A DNA stretch of 64,000 bases. Origin: Candidatus Omnitrophota bacterium (lineage in GTDB: Bacteria > Hinthialibacterota > Hinthialibacteria > Hinthialibacterales > JAKPRU01). Position numbers and translations under genes: made by a program. Of this stretch, positions 55,567 through 64,000 are shown piece by piece. How positions within the stretch are numbered: the stretch's first letter is position 1; every line of letters starts with the position of its first letter. The stretch is taken from assembly GCA_029570205.1 (NCBI GenBank), contig JAKQSI010000033.1, positions 6,323 to 70,322 of the forward strand, given 5' to 3'. The notes below the pieces were generated by a model, which saw only the letters and a program-made list of their open reading frames with translations, was not told the origin of the DNA and ran no database searches.

Positions 55567-56808
55567 ATGAGAACCAGTCATGCCGCATTCATTCAAATCT
55601 TCATGATCGGGGCGATGGCGCTGTTCCCTGCTCTGACATTCAGCGAAAGTTGGGAATGTGAGGTACTGCCGCCGGAACGGAAGATTCTGACAGACCCGCT
55701 TTCGGGGGCGCCGATGGTGTTTATTACCACGGCCCCATCTGGGGATAACAATCTGTATTTTCATCAAAGATCCTTCTTGCCGAACGGGTCGATGGTGTTT
55801 TTTACAAGCGACCGAAGCGGGCATGGAGAGTTGTATGGATATCTGGACTCCACGGGTGAGCTCGTGCGCTTGCAGCGTCCGGGAGATGGAACCTCCGGTC
55901 TCGTTACGGCGGGACGGTTTGAGAATGCGCTTTATGTTGTACGCGGTCGGAATGTCTGCGAGTGGCATTTTGAGATTACGCCGCCCAAGCAGGATGGAGA
56001 GCGCTCCACGGTAAAAGTCAACGAGCGTGTCATTGCCGAACTGCCGGATAAGAATTGCATTCCCATCGGGATCAGCGATAACAGCGACGGCCGGGCGATC
56101 ATTGTCGGTGTTCGTCTCGCGGACCGTGTCTATAACCGCATTTTCCATGTCGACAAGCAATTCGGGGCCATCAAGGAGATCGCCCATACCGATTATGCCA
56201 CCACACATATTCAAGCCAGTTGGGACAAACCGGACCTGGTGATGTGGGCCAGCGAGTATACCGACCGAGCAAAAAAGATCCCCGAAGGGAAGATCCATTC
56301 CCGGATGATGATGGCGGACCTTTCGGACCGTGAACCGTGGCCTGTGTATCCGCAGGTGGAGGGAGAACTGGTGACCCACGAATGTTTCTGGGTGAACAAT
56401 CAGATCACTTTCTGCTCGGGGACCGAGTCGGACGGCCATGCGGAAGAGGCGCATGTCAAGGTTCTGAACGTCGGCGCCGGCGTGTCGCGGATCATCGGCG
56501 CGGGAGCCTGGTGGCCGGGGGGGAGTCCGCAAGAGGTTTCCCGGTTCAACTGGTGGCACGCCTCAGGTGCGCCGAGCGGACGGTGGGTTGCCGGAGATAA
56601 CTGGCACGGGGATATTGCGATATTCAGCGCAAAAACTGCGCGCAAGCGGCTGTTGACTCGCGAGCATCGCACTTATGGCCGGGGGGCGCATCCGCATGTG
56701 GGCTGGAATCCCGATGGAACAAAAGTCATTTTCGATTCCAACAAGCTGGGCAGCTCGGACGTGGTGATCTGCACAATTCCGAAGGAGTGGCAGGAGCAGG
56801 AATGGTGA
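55567..56808 (+). CDS. Secreted oligogalacturonate-lyase-like beta-propeller (PL22 type)
   Basis: 413 residues from ATG 55567; signal peptide IFMIGAMALFPALTFSES. The sequence is a seven-bladed propeller of the TolB/PL22 type with scattered active-site-like histidines: NLYFHQRSFLPNGSMVFFTS, VTHECFWVNNQITF, NWWHASGAPSGRWVAGD, and GAHPHVGWNPDGTKVIF, where HxH resembles the metal ligands of oligogalacturonate lyase. It would cleave unsaturated pectin oligomers outside or in the periplasm, but the family also contains plain propellers. No pectin genes lie nearby. Confidence 0.7.
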   Translation: MRTSHAAFIQIFMIGAMALFPALTFSESWECEVLPPERKILTDPLSGAPMVFITTAPSGDNNLYFHQRSFLPNGSMVFFTSDRSGHGELYGYLDSTGELVRLQRPGDGTSGLVTAGRFENALYVVRGRNVCEWHFEITPPKQDGERSTVKVNERVIAELPDKNCIPIGISDNSDGRAIIVGVRLADRVYNRIFHVDKQFGAIKEIAHTDYATTHIQASWDKPDLVMWASEYTDRAKKIPEGKIHSRMMMADLSDREPWPVYPQVEGELVTHECFWVNNQITFCSGTESDGHAEEAHVKVLNVGAGVSRIIGAGAWWPGGSPQEVSRFNWWHASGAPSGRWVAGDNWHGDIAIFSAKTARKRLLTREHRTYGRGAHPHVGWNPDGTKVIFDSNKLGSSDVVICTIPKEWQEQEW

Positions 56809-56839
56809 TAATCAATTAAAAGAGAGGGAGGAAGGAAAT

Positions 56840-57040
56840 AGATTGGGACGGATGAGACGAATAGGACCAATGGAGGTTGCCGGTTTTGATCGCCCTCACC
56901 CCGAGGCTCGACCGGCGAGAGCCGGAATCCAGGCCAAGGTAGATGGGTACGCAGCAGACCTCTGACAGGCAGGGACGCCTGTCCCTCCCGGACCGGAGAC
57001 CTCTGACAGGCAGGGACGCCTGTCCCTCCCGGACCGACCC
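56840..57040. repeat. F-family copy plus two 41-bp units with a hybrid hairpin
   Basis: An F copy lies at 56844-56872. Then CCCTCACCCCGAGGCT recurs at 56891 and 57039. Between them are two copies, period 41, of a unit starting GACCTCTGACAGGC at 56957 and 56998. Each has a hairpin GACAGGC-AGGGAC-GCCTGTC, which combines the B stem with an A-like loop. All this precedes the 3' end of the hydrogenase protease gene. Confidence 0.7.
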
Positions 57041-57544
57041 TCACCCCGAGGCTGTCCCGGTGGGAGAGGGAGAAGAGACGGTCATCCGGAAGGAAAGAAA
57101 TCGTTCGATTTCAGCGACGGCTCGCTCGATATCGCGCCGGGTTTCATCGCTGGGCGGATCGCCGAATTCGAATGATTTGGCGTACACGGTTATTAAATAG
57201 GCTTCCGGTTCCGACTCGTAAAGCGTCTTTGCCAGGGTAAGCAATGTTCCGGGTTCCAGGGTGTGAGTGAAATCGGATGTTCCGGGTGACGGCTCCAATG
57301 TCGCGAGAGACCGGCCCGGTGGATTCTCCCGCTCTTCGGCGTCTATGAAGATAACCAGATCGAACTGAGGAATTCGTTCCGCAACAACAATGTCCAGCTG
57401 GTGAAGGATCAAGACCTCCACCTTGTCTCCCCATCGTTTCTCGAGGATTTCTGCGACCAGCCACCCGGCGGCATCATCGCCCCGTCCGGGATTGCCGTAA
57501 CCGACAATTAAGATGCGCGGTGCATTCTGCTTCGATGAATTCAT
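57041..57544 (-). CDS. [NiFe] hydrogenase maturation endopeptidase (HoxW/HyaD-like)
   Basis: 167 residues from ATG 57544, overlapping the large-subunit stop by ATGA; an upstream in-frame start at 57577 is less likely. RILIVGYGNPGRGDDAAGWL at about residues 9-28 is the nickel-sensing motif with the first aspartate. LILHQLDIVVAERI and FDLVIFIDAEE carry further ligands. It cleaves the C-terminal tail of the large subunit after nickel insertion. The last residues SSPSPTGTASG are read from repeat-type DNA (the CCCTCACCCCGAGGCTGT segment), so the natural C-terminus has probably been replaced by a repeat insertion. Confidence 0.9.
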   Translation of the reverse strand: MNSSKQNAPRILIVGYGNPGRGDDAAGWLVAEILEKRWGDKVEVLILHQLDIVVAERIPQFDLVIFIDAEERENPPGRSLATLEPSPGTSDFTHTLEPGTLLTLAKTLYESEPEAYLITVYAKSFEFGDPPSDETRRDIERAVAEIERFLSFRMTVSSPSPTGTASG

Positions 57545-58971
57545 GAGCCACGGCGCTCCAGTCGGTCCAGCACACAACCGTCAGGCGAAATCAATTCGAT
57601 CCCGATGGGCATTTGCCCGAAGGCATGGGTACTGCACGAGAGGCAGGGGTCATAACAGCGTATGGCGGCCTCCACACGATTCAACATGCCCTCCTGGAGA
57701 GACTTGGATTTCACATACCGCCTGGCGACTTCAGTCACGGCCTTGTTCATCGCCAGGTTGTTGTGGCCGGTTGAAACGATCAGGTTGACTTTTTCAACGC
57801 AGCCTTTGCTGTCCACCCAATAGTGATGGATCAGGGTCCCGCGCGGCGCTTCGATGACCCCAACGCCCTGATGATTCCGGACATACCCAGGCTCGCAGAC
57901 ATCCGTGCCGGTGACATGGGGATCATCAAGAATCTGTTTAATATGTTCCAGCGCATAGAGAATCTCGATCAATCGAGCTGCATGATAATGAAAGGAGCCG
58001 GACTGTCCGCCCGGATACCGTTCACGCCAGGCCCGGAGCGTGGCATTGGCCTTGGGAGTGGAGATTCCATCCGCCACATTAAGGCGGGCAAGGGGGCCGA
58101 CACGGTAAATCCCGTCGGGATACCCGATCTCTTTGAGGAATGGGAATTTTAAGTACGACCACTCCTCGGAAACCTCACCGATGTATTCCAAATAATTTTC
58201 ACAGGGGATATGGTCATGGATGACTTGACGGTTTGCATCCACGAAGCGGAGTTTGCCGTTATAGTGTTCCAGTTTGCCATCCGGTCGAACCAGCCCCAGG
58301 TAACGGGTGTCGAAACGGGCGAAGTCGCGGGTTTCATCAGGATGCTCATCGAGAAAGCGGTACAAGATATCCATGCCGAGTTGGATATTCTCGAAGGCCT
58401 CCGGCAATTCCGCAAGGAGTTGCTTTCGATCGGATTCGGAGAGGGCGCGATTCATGCCGCCGGGGACAGCGGATTCCGCATGAATGCGCCTGCCGCCCAC
58501 ATGGCGAATCACTTCCTGGCCGTACCGGCGCAGGCGGATGCCTTTTCGGGCAATGTCCGGGACTTGGGCGATCATCCCCATAATGTTGCGCACGGCGGGG
58601 TCGGCATCGAAACCGATCAGCATGTCCGGGCTGCTGAGATGGAAAAACGAGAGTGCGTGGGACTGTGTAATTTGTCCCGCGTGCATCAGTTCGCGGAGTA
58701 ATTTTGCGGTTGGAGGCAGTTCAACACCGATGATCGCATCACAGGCTTTGGCCGACGCCAGGATGTGGCTGACGGGGCAAATTCCGCAAATCCGCGAGGT
58801 AATTTCCGGCAGTTCCGCGAAATACCGCCCTTCGCAGAACTTCTCAAATCCACGAAACTCGACGACATGGAAACGCGCGAAAGCAACCTCGCCGTGTTCA
58901 TCGAGATGGACGGTTATTTTTGCGTGGCCCTCGATGCGGGTCACGGGCTGAATGGTAATCATCTCAGTCAT
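57541..58971 (-). CDS. [NiFe] hydrogenase large (catalytic) subunit, HoxH-like group 3
   Basis: 476 residues from ATG 58971. The two nickel-binding cysteine pairs are present: [20 protein letters not shown] at about residues 62-80 (RxCGxCxxxH) and [19 protein letters not shown] near the end (DPCxxCxxH). [20 protein letters not shown] opens the protein. The 27-residue tail after the His of the last motif ([17 protein letters not shown]...) is the part removed by the adjacent protease. The small subunit stop overlaps this start by 8 bases. The operon composition (HoxF, U, Y, H) indicates an NAD(P)-coupled bidirectional enzyme of group 3. Confidence 0.95.
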   Translation of the reverse strand: MTEMITIQPVTRIEGHAKITVHLDEHGEVAFARFHVVEFRGFEKFCEGRYFAELPEITSRICGICPVSHILASAKACDAIIGVELPPTAKLLRELMHAGQITQSHALSFFHLSSPDMLIGFDADPAVRNIMGMIAQVPDIARKGIRLRRYGQEVIRHVGGRRIHAESAVPGGMNRALSESDRKQLLAELPEAFENIQLGMDILYRFLDEHPDETRDFARFDTRYLGLVRPDGKLEHYNGKLRFVDANRQVIHDHIPCENYLEYIGEVSEEWSYLKFPFLKEIGYPDGIYRVGPLARLNVADGISTPKANATLRAWRERYPGGQSGSFHYHAARLIEILYALEHIKQILDDPHVTGTDVCEPGYVRNHQGVGVIEAPRGTLIHHYWVDSKGCVEKVNLIVSTGHNNLAMNKAVTEVARRYVKSKSLQEGMLNRVEAAIRCYDPCLSCSTHAFGQMPIGIELISPDGCVLDRLERRGS

Positions 58972-59500
58972 AATGAATGCGCCCTTTTTCCCAGACGGGA
59001 ATACGGCCGGCCAGAAGTTCCGTAATGGCGTAATAAATTTCATCGCCGGATGGGGGACATCCGGGGATATAGGCATCCACTTTCACGATCTCCTGAATCG
59101 GCCTTGCCCTCTCAATGAGTTTCGGCAGGATTCTGTCTTCGGGGATATCGCCGAGAACCGTGCTTTCAGTCTCAATGTATGCGCGACGGAGTACCTCATG
59201 CGTGGGGAACCAATTTCGCATGGAGGAGATTCCGCCGTAAGCCGCGCAGTCACCGATAGCTACAAGAATCTTGCACTTCGACCGAAGGTCTTTTAGGGTC
59301 TCGATATTCTCATTGTTGCACACGGTCCCCTCAACGATACCTATTGTAACTTCCGGTATTTCCTTGACATCCGTGAACGGACTTGAGGTGATTTCTATGT
59401 TCTCGGCAAGTTCCATAAGGCGTTCGTCCATATCCAGGAACGACATGTGACAGCCGGAGCAGCCCCCCAACCACACGGTTGCGACAGGCACTTTACTCAT
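58964..59500 (-). CDS. [NiFe] hydrogenase small subunit, HoxY-like
   Basis: 178 residues. The proximal [4Fe-4S] ligands are in VWLGGCSGCHMSFLDM, GTVCNNENIETL, AIGDCAAYGG and YIPGCPPSGDE. This short subunit has only the proximal cluster, which is typical of group 3d HoxY or MvhG types rather than of membrane-bound uptake hydrogenases. It relays electrons to the HoxU/HoxF module. The start overlaps the HoxU-like stop by ATGA. Confidence 0.93.
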   Translation of the reverse strand: MSKVPVATVWLGGCSGCHMSFLDMDERLMELAENIEITSSPFTDVKEIPEVTIGIVEGTVCNNENIETLKDLRSKCKILVAIGDCAAYGGISSMRNWFPTHEVLRRAYIETESTVLGDIPEDRILPKLIERARPIQEIVKVDAYIPGCPPSGDEIYYAITELLAGRIPVWEKGRIHYD

Positions 59501-61401
59501 CGGGCCACCTCCTCTCTTTTGCTCCAGGTTTGTGCCAATTCTTCCCGGATAGAATCGATATTCCGTCGGGTTGCTTTAGAACCCAGGGCAACCGCAAGAG
59601 CGTGCAGAATATCCGCAAGAGGTCGTGCATCACCACGTGGCGGACCGACAGGAACAACGGGGCGAATGTTACCGATGAGATTCACAACGTGCGCGGGACC
59701 ATCCTCCCACCAAGTCATCATGGGAAGAACCGCTTGCGAAGGTTCCTCCATTTCATAGCTGGTCAGCACGAGGACAAAACCCGCTTTTTCGGTGAGGCTT
59801 TTGAGGGCGGCGGGAACCCGTTCATCCACGAGATCGCCCACCACGGCAACGACCGCGCCGAGTTCCCGGCAGAACAGGTCCTTACGATCCACAAGGCGGT
59901 CTCCCAGTAATGCCGCAATTCCCAGGGTGTTGGTTCCGACCGTGATATGGAACAGGTCCACACCGGCATTCCGCAATGCTTTCCGATGCTCATCGGCGAA
60001 CACTTTAGTTCGTCCGCGCCGGTCGGGGCGGTCGCTGGTAATAACGAGGTGTTGATGATTCCCCTGGAGGCATTCGCGGAGCAGCCGGATTGAATGTTCG
60101 TCCAGGCCGGATGGCAGGAAATCCCGATTTGTAAACAGGGCGGCCACCTCATCCGGTCCCAAGTCCAGAAGCAACTCGGCATAGCGACTCAATTCGATGG
60201 CTCTGCGGGTGCAGACAATGAGCCTAGCCTGGCGTTTCCGCACGCGGCGACGAAGCATGGATGCCAACACGGGGACATACCGGGTCGGCGCGCAATTAAC
60301 CAGCCAGATAACATCAGCCTTTTGTATTGCATCGAATCCCGGCGCGGGGACCGGCTGCGGGGGAAGGTCGGTATCCAACAAGGTGGCAATCGCGTTATCT
60401 CCCAAGGTGTCCAGGAGATTCCGTGCCTCCACGCAGGCTTCCAGTGTGGTTCGGCTGTTGAGCGCCAGGACGATTTTCTTCTGTCGATCGGCAAGGAGAT
60501 GCTGTTTGCAGAACGCGAGAGCGCTGTCCCACCCTTGTGCGGAATCGACCTGCGGATGCTCCACCCGTTTTCGACCGATCACAACGGAATCGTAACGCCC
60601 GATGCGGCAGGTGTGTCCCCTGTTGATGGGGCAATTCTCATCCCCCAGGACACGGATCACCTGGCCGTATCGGGTCTGGGCAATCAGGCCGCAGCCGACA
60701 CTGCATCCGGGGCATGTTGTAGCGACGGATTCCAGGTCCTGCGGTCGGCCACGGTAAGCAGGCAGTTTGTCATATAAAGCGCCTGTGGGACATACCTGCA
60801 CGCAGGCTCCACACAGAGTGCAGGTGCTTTCGCCGAAATCCGTGTGCAGGTCCACACCGATCATGGCCTTCCCTCCCCTGCCGGTAAGATCAAGCGTATG
60901 GACACCTTCAATCTCATCACACACGCGAATGCAGCGCGTACACAGAATACAGCGGTTGTGATCCAGTCCGAAACAGACCGAGGAGAGATCCGTGGGAAGG
61001 CGGGGAGCCAGGTACTCCACGCGCACGGATTCCATTTTGTGTTCGTATCCCAGGCGCTGCAAGTCGCACGCGCCGGATGATTCGCAAAACGGGCAGATAT
61101 GATTCCGTTCCGAAAAGAGGAACTCCAGGTTCAATCTGCGGTATTCGTGGAGATGCTCCGTATCGGTTCGGATGACCATGCCATCCGCCGCCGGGGTGGA
61201 GCAAGAGGCTTGCAGCTTGGAGTTCCCTTCCAGCTCCACCATGCACATCCGGCAGGCGGCAACAACGGATAGCCGGGGATGGTAACAGAGCGTGGGGATG
61301 TAAATCCCCGCCGCCCGGCAGATTTCCAGGATGGTTTGTCCCCGTCGTCCTTCCACCGCCTGACCGTTGACAGTCAGGTGGATTACACTCGACTCAGACA
61401 T
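59497..61401 (-). CDS. HoxU/NuoG-like iron-sulfur subunit with shortened molybdopterin-type domain
   Basis: 634 residues. N-terminal [2Fe-2S] ferredoxin ([20 protein letters not shown], later C at about 66), then His-Cys3 cluster ([20 protein letters not shown]), then two 4Fe-4S motifs [11 protein letters not shown] and [16 protein letters not shown], and at about residue 230 a further [15 protein letters not shown] with CPINRGHTC as in NuoG. A degenerate molybdopterin-oxidoreductase-like domain extends to the end. It passes electrons between the NAD(P) site and the hydrogenase. Its N-terminus overlaps the HoxF stop by 19 bases. Confidence 0.92.
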   Translation of the reverse strand: MSESSVIHLTVNGQAVEGRRGQTILEICRAAGIYIPTLCYHPRLSVVAACRMCMVELEGNSKLQASCSTPAADGMVIRTDTEHLHEYRRLNLEFLFSERNHICPFCESSGACDLQRLGYEHKMESVRVEYLAPRLPTDLSSVCFGLDHNRCILCTRCIRVCDEIEGVHTLDLTGRGGKAMIGVDLHTDFGESTCTLCGACVQVCPTGALYDKLPAYRGRPQDLESVATTCPGCSVGCGLIAQTRYGQVIRVLGDENCPINRGHTCRIGRYDSVVIGRKRVEHPQVDSAQGWDSALAFCKQHLLADRQKKIVLALNSRTTLEACVEARNLLDTLGDNAIATLLDTDLPPQPVPAPGFDAIQKADVIWLVNCAPTRYVPVLASMLRRRVRKRQARLIVCTRRAIELSRYAELLLDLGPDEVAALFTNRDFLPSGLDEHSIRLLRECLQGNHQHLVITSDRPDRRGRTKVFADEHRKALRNAGVDLFHITVGTNTLGIAALLGDRLVDRKDLFCRELGAVVAVVGDLVDERVPAALKSLTEKAGFVLVLTSYEMEEPSQAVLPMMTWWEDGPAHVVNLIGNIRPVVPVGPPRGDARPLADILHALAVALGSKATRRNIDSIREELAQTWSKREEVAR

Positions 61402-63224
61402 GACTCGTTCTCCTCAACAGGGGTTCCAACCGACTCTTTTATGACCGCCCCCACCGGGCAGACATCCATACACGCGCCACACCGGATGCAGGGCGTCTCA
61501 TCAATGACATACAGTTTCTGCCCCTCGACTTTCGAGATTACATTGACGGGACATACTTTGGCGCACAGGCCGCACCCGATGCAGGTGTCTTTTCGGATGC
61601 GGTAGGTCACCATGGCACGGCAGACCTTTGCCGGGCAACGTTTTTCCTCGATATGCGCCATGTACTCATCGCGGAAGTACCGGAGCGTGGAGAGAACCGG
61701 ATTGGGTGCGGTCTGGCCCAAACCGCAGAGGCTCATTTTCCGGATCATTGCAGCAAGTTCTTCCAGCTGGGCCAAGTCACCATGATCGGCCTCACCGCAG
61801 GAGATCTTTTCGAGAATGCGAAATATATGCTGTGTGCCGACCCGGCACGGAGGGCATTTGCCGCAGGATTCATCCAGACAGAACTCCAGGAAGAACTTGG
61901 CGACATCGACCATGCAGCTGTCTTCGTCCATGACGATCAGGCCGCCGGAACCCATCATGGACCCGATTGCGGACAGGGTGTCGTATTCCATGGAGATATC
62001 GAGATATTGTTCGGGGATGCAACCGCCGGATGGGCCGCCGGTCTGGGCGGCTTTAAATCGCTTCCCGCCGGGAATGCCGCCGCCGATCTCGAAGATAATC
62101 TCGCGCAGGGTCGTGCCCATGGGGACCTCGACCAGACCGGTGTTGTTGATTTTCCCGGCCAGCGCGAAGACTTTGGTTCCGGCGCTGCGCTCGGTTCCGA
62201 TACGGGAGAACCAGGCCCCGCCGTTCATAATGATCGGAACAATGTTGGCATACGTCTCGACGTTGTTGATGAGGGTCGGGCAATCCCAGAGGCCGCTGAT
62301 TGCCGGGAAGGGCGGACGCGGCATCGGCATTCCGCGCCTGCCGAGAATGGAGGCCATCAGCGCGGTTTCCTCCCCGCAGACAAACGCGCCCGCGCCGACA
62401 CGGACCTCCAGGTCGAAATTGAACCCGGTTTCCAGGATGTTCCTGCCCAGGAGTCCGAGTTCCCGCGCCTGGCGAATGGCCAGTTCCACACGTCGGATTG
62501 CGAGGGGGTATTCCGCGCGAATATAGAGAAAGCCTTTCTGTGCGCCGACCGTATAGCCGGCAATCGCCATGGCTTCGATAACCCGATGGGGATCACCTTC
62601 CAGGACACTGCGGTCCATAAATGCGCCCGGATCGCCCTCATCGCCGTTGCAGACCACGTATTTCGCTGCCCCTTTCGCCTGATGGACAAAGCGCCATTTC
62701 CTGCCGGTTGGGAATCCGGCGCCGCCCCGCCCGCGCAGTCGGCTGGTTTCCAGTTCCTCGATTACTTCCTCGGGTTCCATTTCGGAGAGGACTTTGCCGA
62801 GCGCCTGGTAGCCATCCCGCGCGATGTATTCGCGGATATTTTCGGGATCGATCAGCCCGCAGTTGGCGAGCACGATTTTCATCTGTTTGCGGAAAAAGGC
62901 AAAATCCGCATGGGTGGTAATCAGGTTACGGGTGTCCGGGTCCCGGATGAGATTCTTTTCGTAAATGCGGCCTTTCAGCAAATGCTCGCGGACGATCATC
63001 TCGGCATCGGCGGGTTTGACCTTTTGATAGAAGACGGAATCCGGCTCGATGATAAGGATCGGCGCGAGGTCACAGGACCCGACACAGCCGGTTCGGACGA
63101 TCTTTACCTCATCTGAGAGGCCGGTCTCCTTGATGGCTTCCTCCAGCTTGGCCTGGACGTTATCCGCACCGGAGGACAGGCAGGCCGCTCCGGCGCAGAG
63201 CAAAGCATGGGTCCGGTAGTTCAT
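61383..63224 (-). CDS. HoxF/HndC-like NAD(P)- and FMN-binding diaphorase subunit
   Basis: 613 residues. Thioredoxin-like [2Fe-2S] domain to about residue 95, with C10, C15 and [10 protein letters not shown] (C47, C51). Then the NuoF core: [16 protein letters not shown] (NADH/FMN glycine loop), [49 protein letters not shown], and the N3 cluster [18 protein letters not shown]-terminal two-cluster ferredoxin is present ([16 protein letters not shown] and [16 protein letters not shown]). It oxidises or reduces NAD(P)H. It starts 4 bases inside the stop of the Cys-less protein. Confidence 0.94.
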   Translation of the reverse strand: MNYRTHALLCAGAACLSSGADNVQAKLEEAIKETGLSDEVKIVRTGCVGSCDLAPILIIEPDSVFYQKVKPADAEMIVREHLLKGRIYEKNLIRDPDTRNLITTHADFAFFRKQMKIVLANCGLIDPENIREYIARDGYQALGKVLSEMEPEEVIEELETSRLRGRGGAGFPTGRKWRFVHQAKGAAKYVVCNGDEGDPGAFMDRSVLEGDPHRVIEAMAIAGYTVGAQKGFLYIRAEYPLAIRRVELAIRQARELGLLGRNILETGFNFDLEVRVGAGAFVCGEETALMASILGRRGMPMPRPPFPAISGLWDCPTLINNVETYANIVPIIMNGGAWFSRIGTERSAGTKVFALAGKINNTGLVEVPMGTTLREIIFEIGGGIPGGKRFKAAQTGGPSGGCIPEQYLDISMEYDTLSAIGSMMGSGGLIVMDEDSCMVDVAKFFLEFCLDESCGKCPPCRVGTQHIFRILEKISCGEADHGDLAQLEELAAMIRKMSLCGLGQTAPNPVLSTLRYFRDEYMAHIEEKRCPAKVCRAMVTYRIRKDTCIGCGLCAKVCPVNVISKVEGQKLYVIDETPCIRCGACMDVCPVGAVIKESVGTPVEENESCLSRV

Positions 63225-63613
63225 GATTTCGACTCCTCTTTTTTTGCGGAATGATCCGCCATTCCGACAATAAACTCCCTGACTCGTTCGCCGTTCTCAA
63301 TGTGTTTGCGAACAATGAGGCGTGCCTTTTCCGGGTCAAGCCGGGCATAAGTGACCTGTTCGCCATCGGCCGATTCGACCCGCATCACTACCTCCTGGTC
63401 ATCAAAGCCCAGGGAGCCGGTGATCGTGACGGGGACATTGTCAATGTCGCGTTTTGCCAGTTCGTCGATTACGGCTTTCATCACCTCGCGCGCGCCGGCT
63501 GCGATCCCGATGGTTCCCATGCTGATAGTGATTTTGTGGGAATGCTCGCCGGATCGCAGTTCCAGGTCCCGTTTCGCCTGATCCCGCATCTTTTTCAGAT
63601 CGTTGATGTCCAT
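63221..63613 (-). CDS. HndB-like thioredoxin-fold protein lacking all cluster cysteines
   Basis: 130 residues from ATG 63613 (GGAGG 5-6 bases upstream). [20 protein letters not shown] then [19 protein letters not shown] is the HndB/2Fe-2S-ferredoxin fold. The positions that carry cysteines in the family (usually MGTCGIAAGA and a later GC..GLC-type motif) are here [10 protein letters not shown] and GSLGFDDQE, and there is no cysteine in the whole protein. It cannot bind a [2Fe-2S] cluster, so it is probably a structural or regulatory subunit. It is the first visible gene of the hydrogenase operon on the minus strand; a NuoE/HoxE-like gene may lie to the right of the window. Confidence 0.8.
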   Translation of the reverse strand: MDINDLKKMRDQAKRDLELRSGEHSHKITISMGTIGIAAGAREVMKAVIDELAKRDIDNVPVTITGSLGFDDQEVVMRVESADGEQVTYARLDPEKARLIVRKHIENGERVREFIVGMADHSAKKEESKS

Positions 63614-63651
63614 AGCGACCTCCAGACTACCTGTCCTTCCTCTTGCCCCCT

Positions 63652-64000
63652 CATCGACAGGCACGGAGGCCTGTCCTACCGGTTACCTTCGACAGGCACG
63701 GAGGCCCGTCCTACCGGTTACCATCGACAGGCACGGAGGCCTGTCCTACCGGCTACCATCGACAGGCACGGAGGCCTGTCCTACCGGTTACCATCAACAG
63801 GCACGGAGGCCTGTCCTACCGGTTATTCCTTCCATCGACAGGCACGGAGGCCTGTCCTACCGGCTACCATCAACAGGCACGGAGGCCTGTCCTACCGGTT
63901 ACCATCAACAGGCACGGAGGCCTGTCCTACCGGCTACCATCAACAGGCACGGAGGCCTGTCCTACCGGCTACCATCAACAGGCACGGAGGCCTGTCCTAC
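63652..64000. repeat. 35-bp tandem array of B hairpins (at least ten copies, runs off the window)
   Basis: The unit is CATCGACAGGCACGGAGGCC then TGTCCTACCGGTTAC, 35 bases. Variants CATCAACAGGC and CTACCGGCTAC are interspersed, and one unit has an extra ATTCCTTC after copy five. Each unit has hairpin GACAGGC-ACGGAG-GCCTGTC (GACA or AACA in the stem). There are no unique spacers, so this is not a CRISPR array. The array starts 38 bases upstream of the HndB-like start codon, where the operon promoter would be expected. Confidence 0.9.

Noticed and set aside
63652-64000. Regularly spaced repeats as a CRISPR array
   Set aside because: The units are contiguous 35-bp copies with no unique spacers, and no cas gene is in the window.

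Overview
The window reads as chromosomal DNA from an uncultured-type, Gram-negative, probably anaerobic or facultatively fermentative bacterium. LpxB implies lipid A. PilD and a type II/IV pseudopilin imply a pilus or type II secretion line. Many secreted enzymes carry Sec or Tat-like leaders (RRHF, RRRM, TRRQF), and a HoxFUYH/Hnd-like [NiFe] hydrogenase implies NAD(P)-coupled H2 metabolism. The mix of RraA-like, DUF6807, Gfo/Idh Tat-type, DUF2723 and short-helix FTLIELL pseudopilin proteins is typical of PVC-like or candidate-phylum genomes such as Sumerlaeota or Hydrogenedentota. That placement is inference from gene content only. No rRNA, tRNA, CRISPR array, transposase or phage gene was found.

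Layout. 1-2616: a secreted FAD oxidoreductase running off the left edge. 2810-9681: envelope-sugar genes (two tandem GT-C transferases, one frameshifted; a GHMP sugar kinase; DUF4254; a GT2 transferase; a CMP-sugar synthetase) plus an orphan minimal nucleotidyltransferase. 9795-14407: prepilin peptidase, RraA-like protein, thrB-lpxB pair, HhH protein. 14685-18032: a 14-repeat WD40 protein and a membrane phosphoesterase. 18431-21568: pseudopilin, then a hairpin-rich repeat array, then a secreted protein of unknown function with a promoter and a terminator. 21689-32544: an HExxH protein and a glycan/sugar cluster (DegT aminotransferase, GH29-like, Gfo/Idh, DUF6807, SUMF1-sialidase fusion, sugar-isomerase-like protein, MFS transporter). 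32917-38463: DUF2723-TPR protein, an unknown secreted protein and a NagB-LmbE fusion. 38846-40829: groES-groEL. 41123-49874: three very large, translationally coupled membrane proteins. 49997-52618: gcvT-gcvH and a DUF362 ferredoxin. 53201-56808: EF-hand protein, metallo-beta-lactamase-fold protein, PL22-like propeller. 57041-63613: a six-gene hydrogenase operon on the minus strand.

The most unusual feature is a set of dispersed, modular, non-coding-looking repeats. Two hairpins, here called A (GCCAGGC-AGAGAC-GCCTGGC) and B (GACAGGC-ACGGAG-GCCTGTC), combine with a 46-bp core (C) and a short module (D) into composite elements in a conserved order. Further families (E: G-rich/C-rich hairpins; F: a GTNETDGTNE-type repeat) are also scattered. 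These elements lie between genes, form higher-order arrays at 19198-19566 and 63652-64000, and also lie in frame inside at least two coding sequences (41123-44194 and 47289-49874). They resemble in behaviour the REP/BIME elements and the protein-invading palindromic elements known from Rickettsia, but no RAYT-type transposase is in the window.
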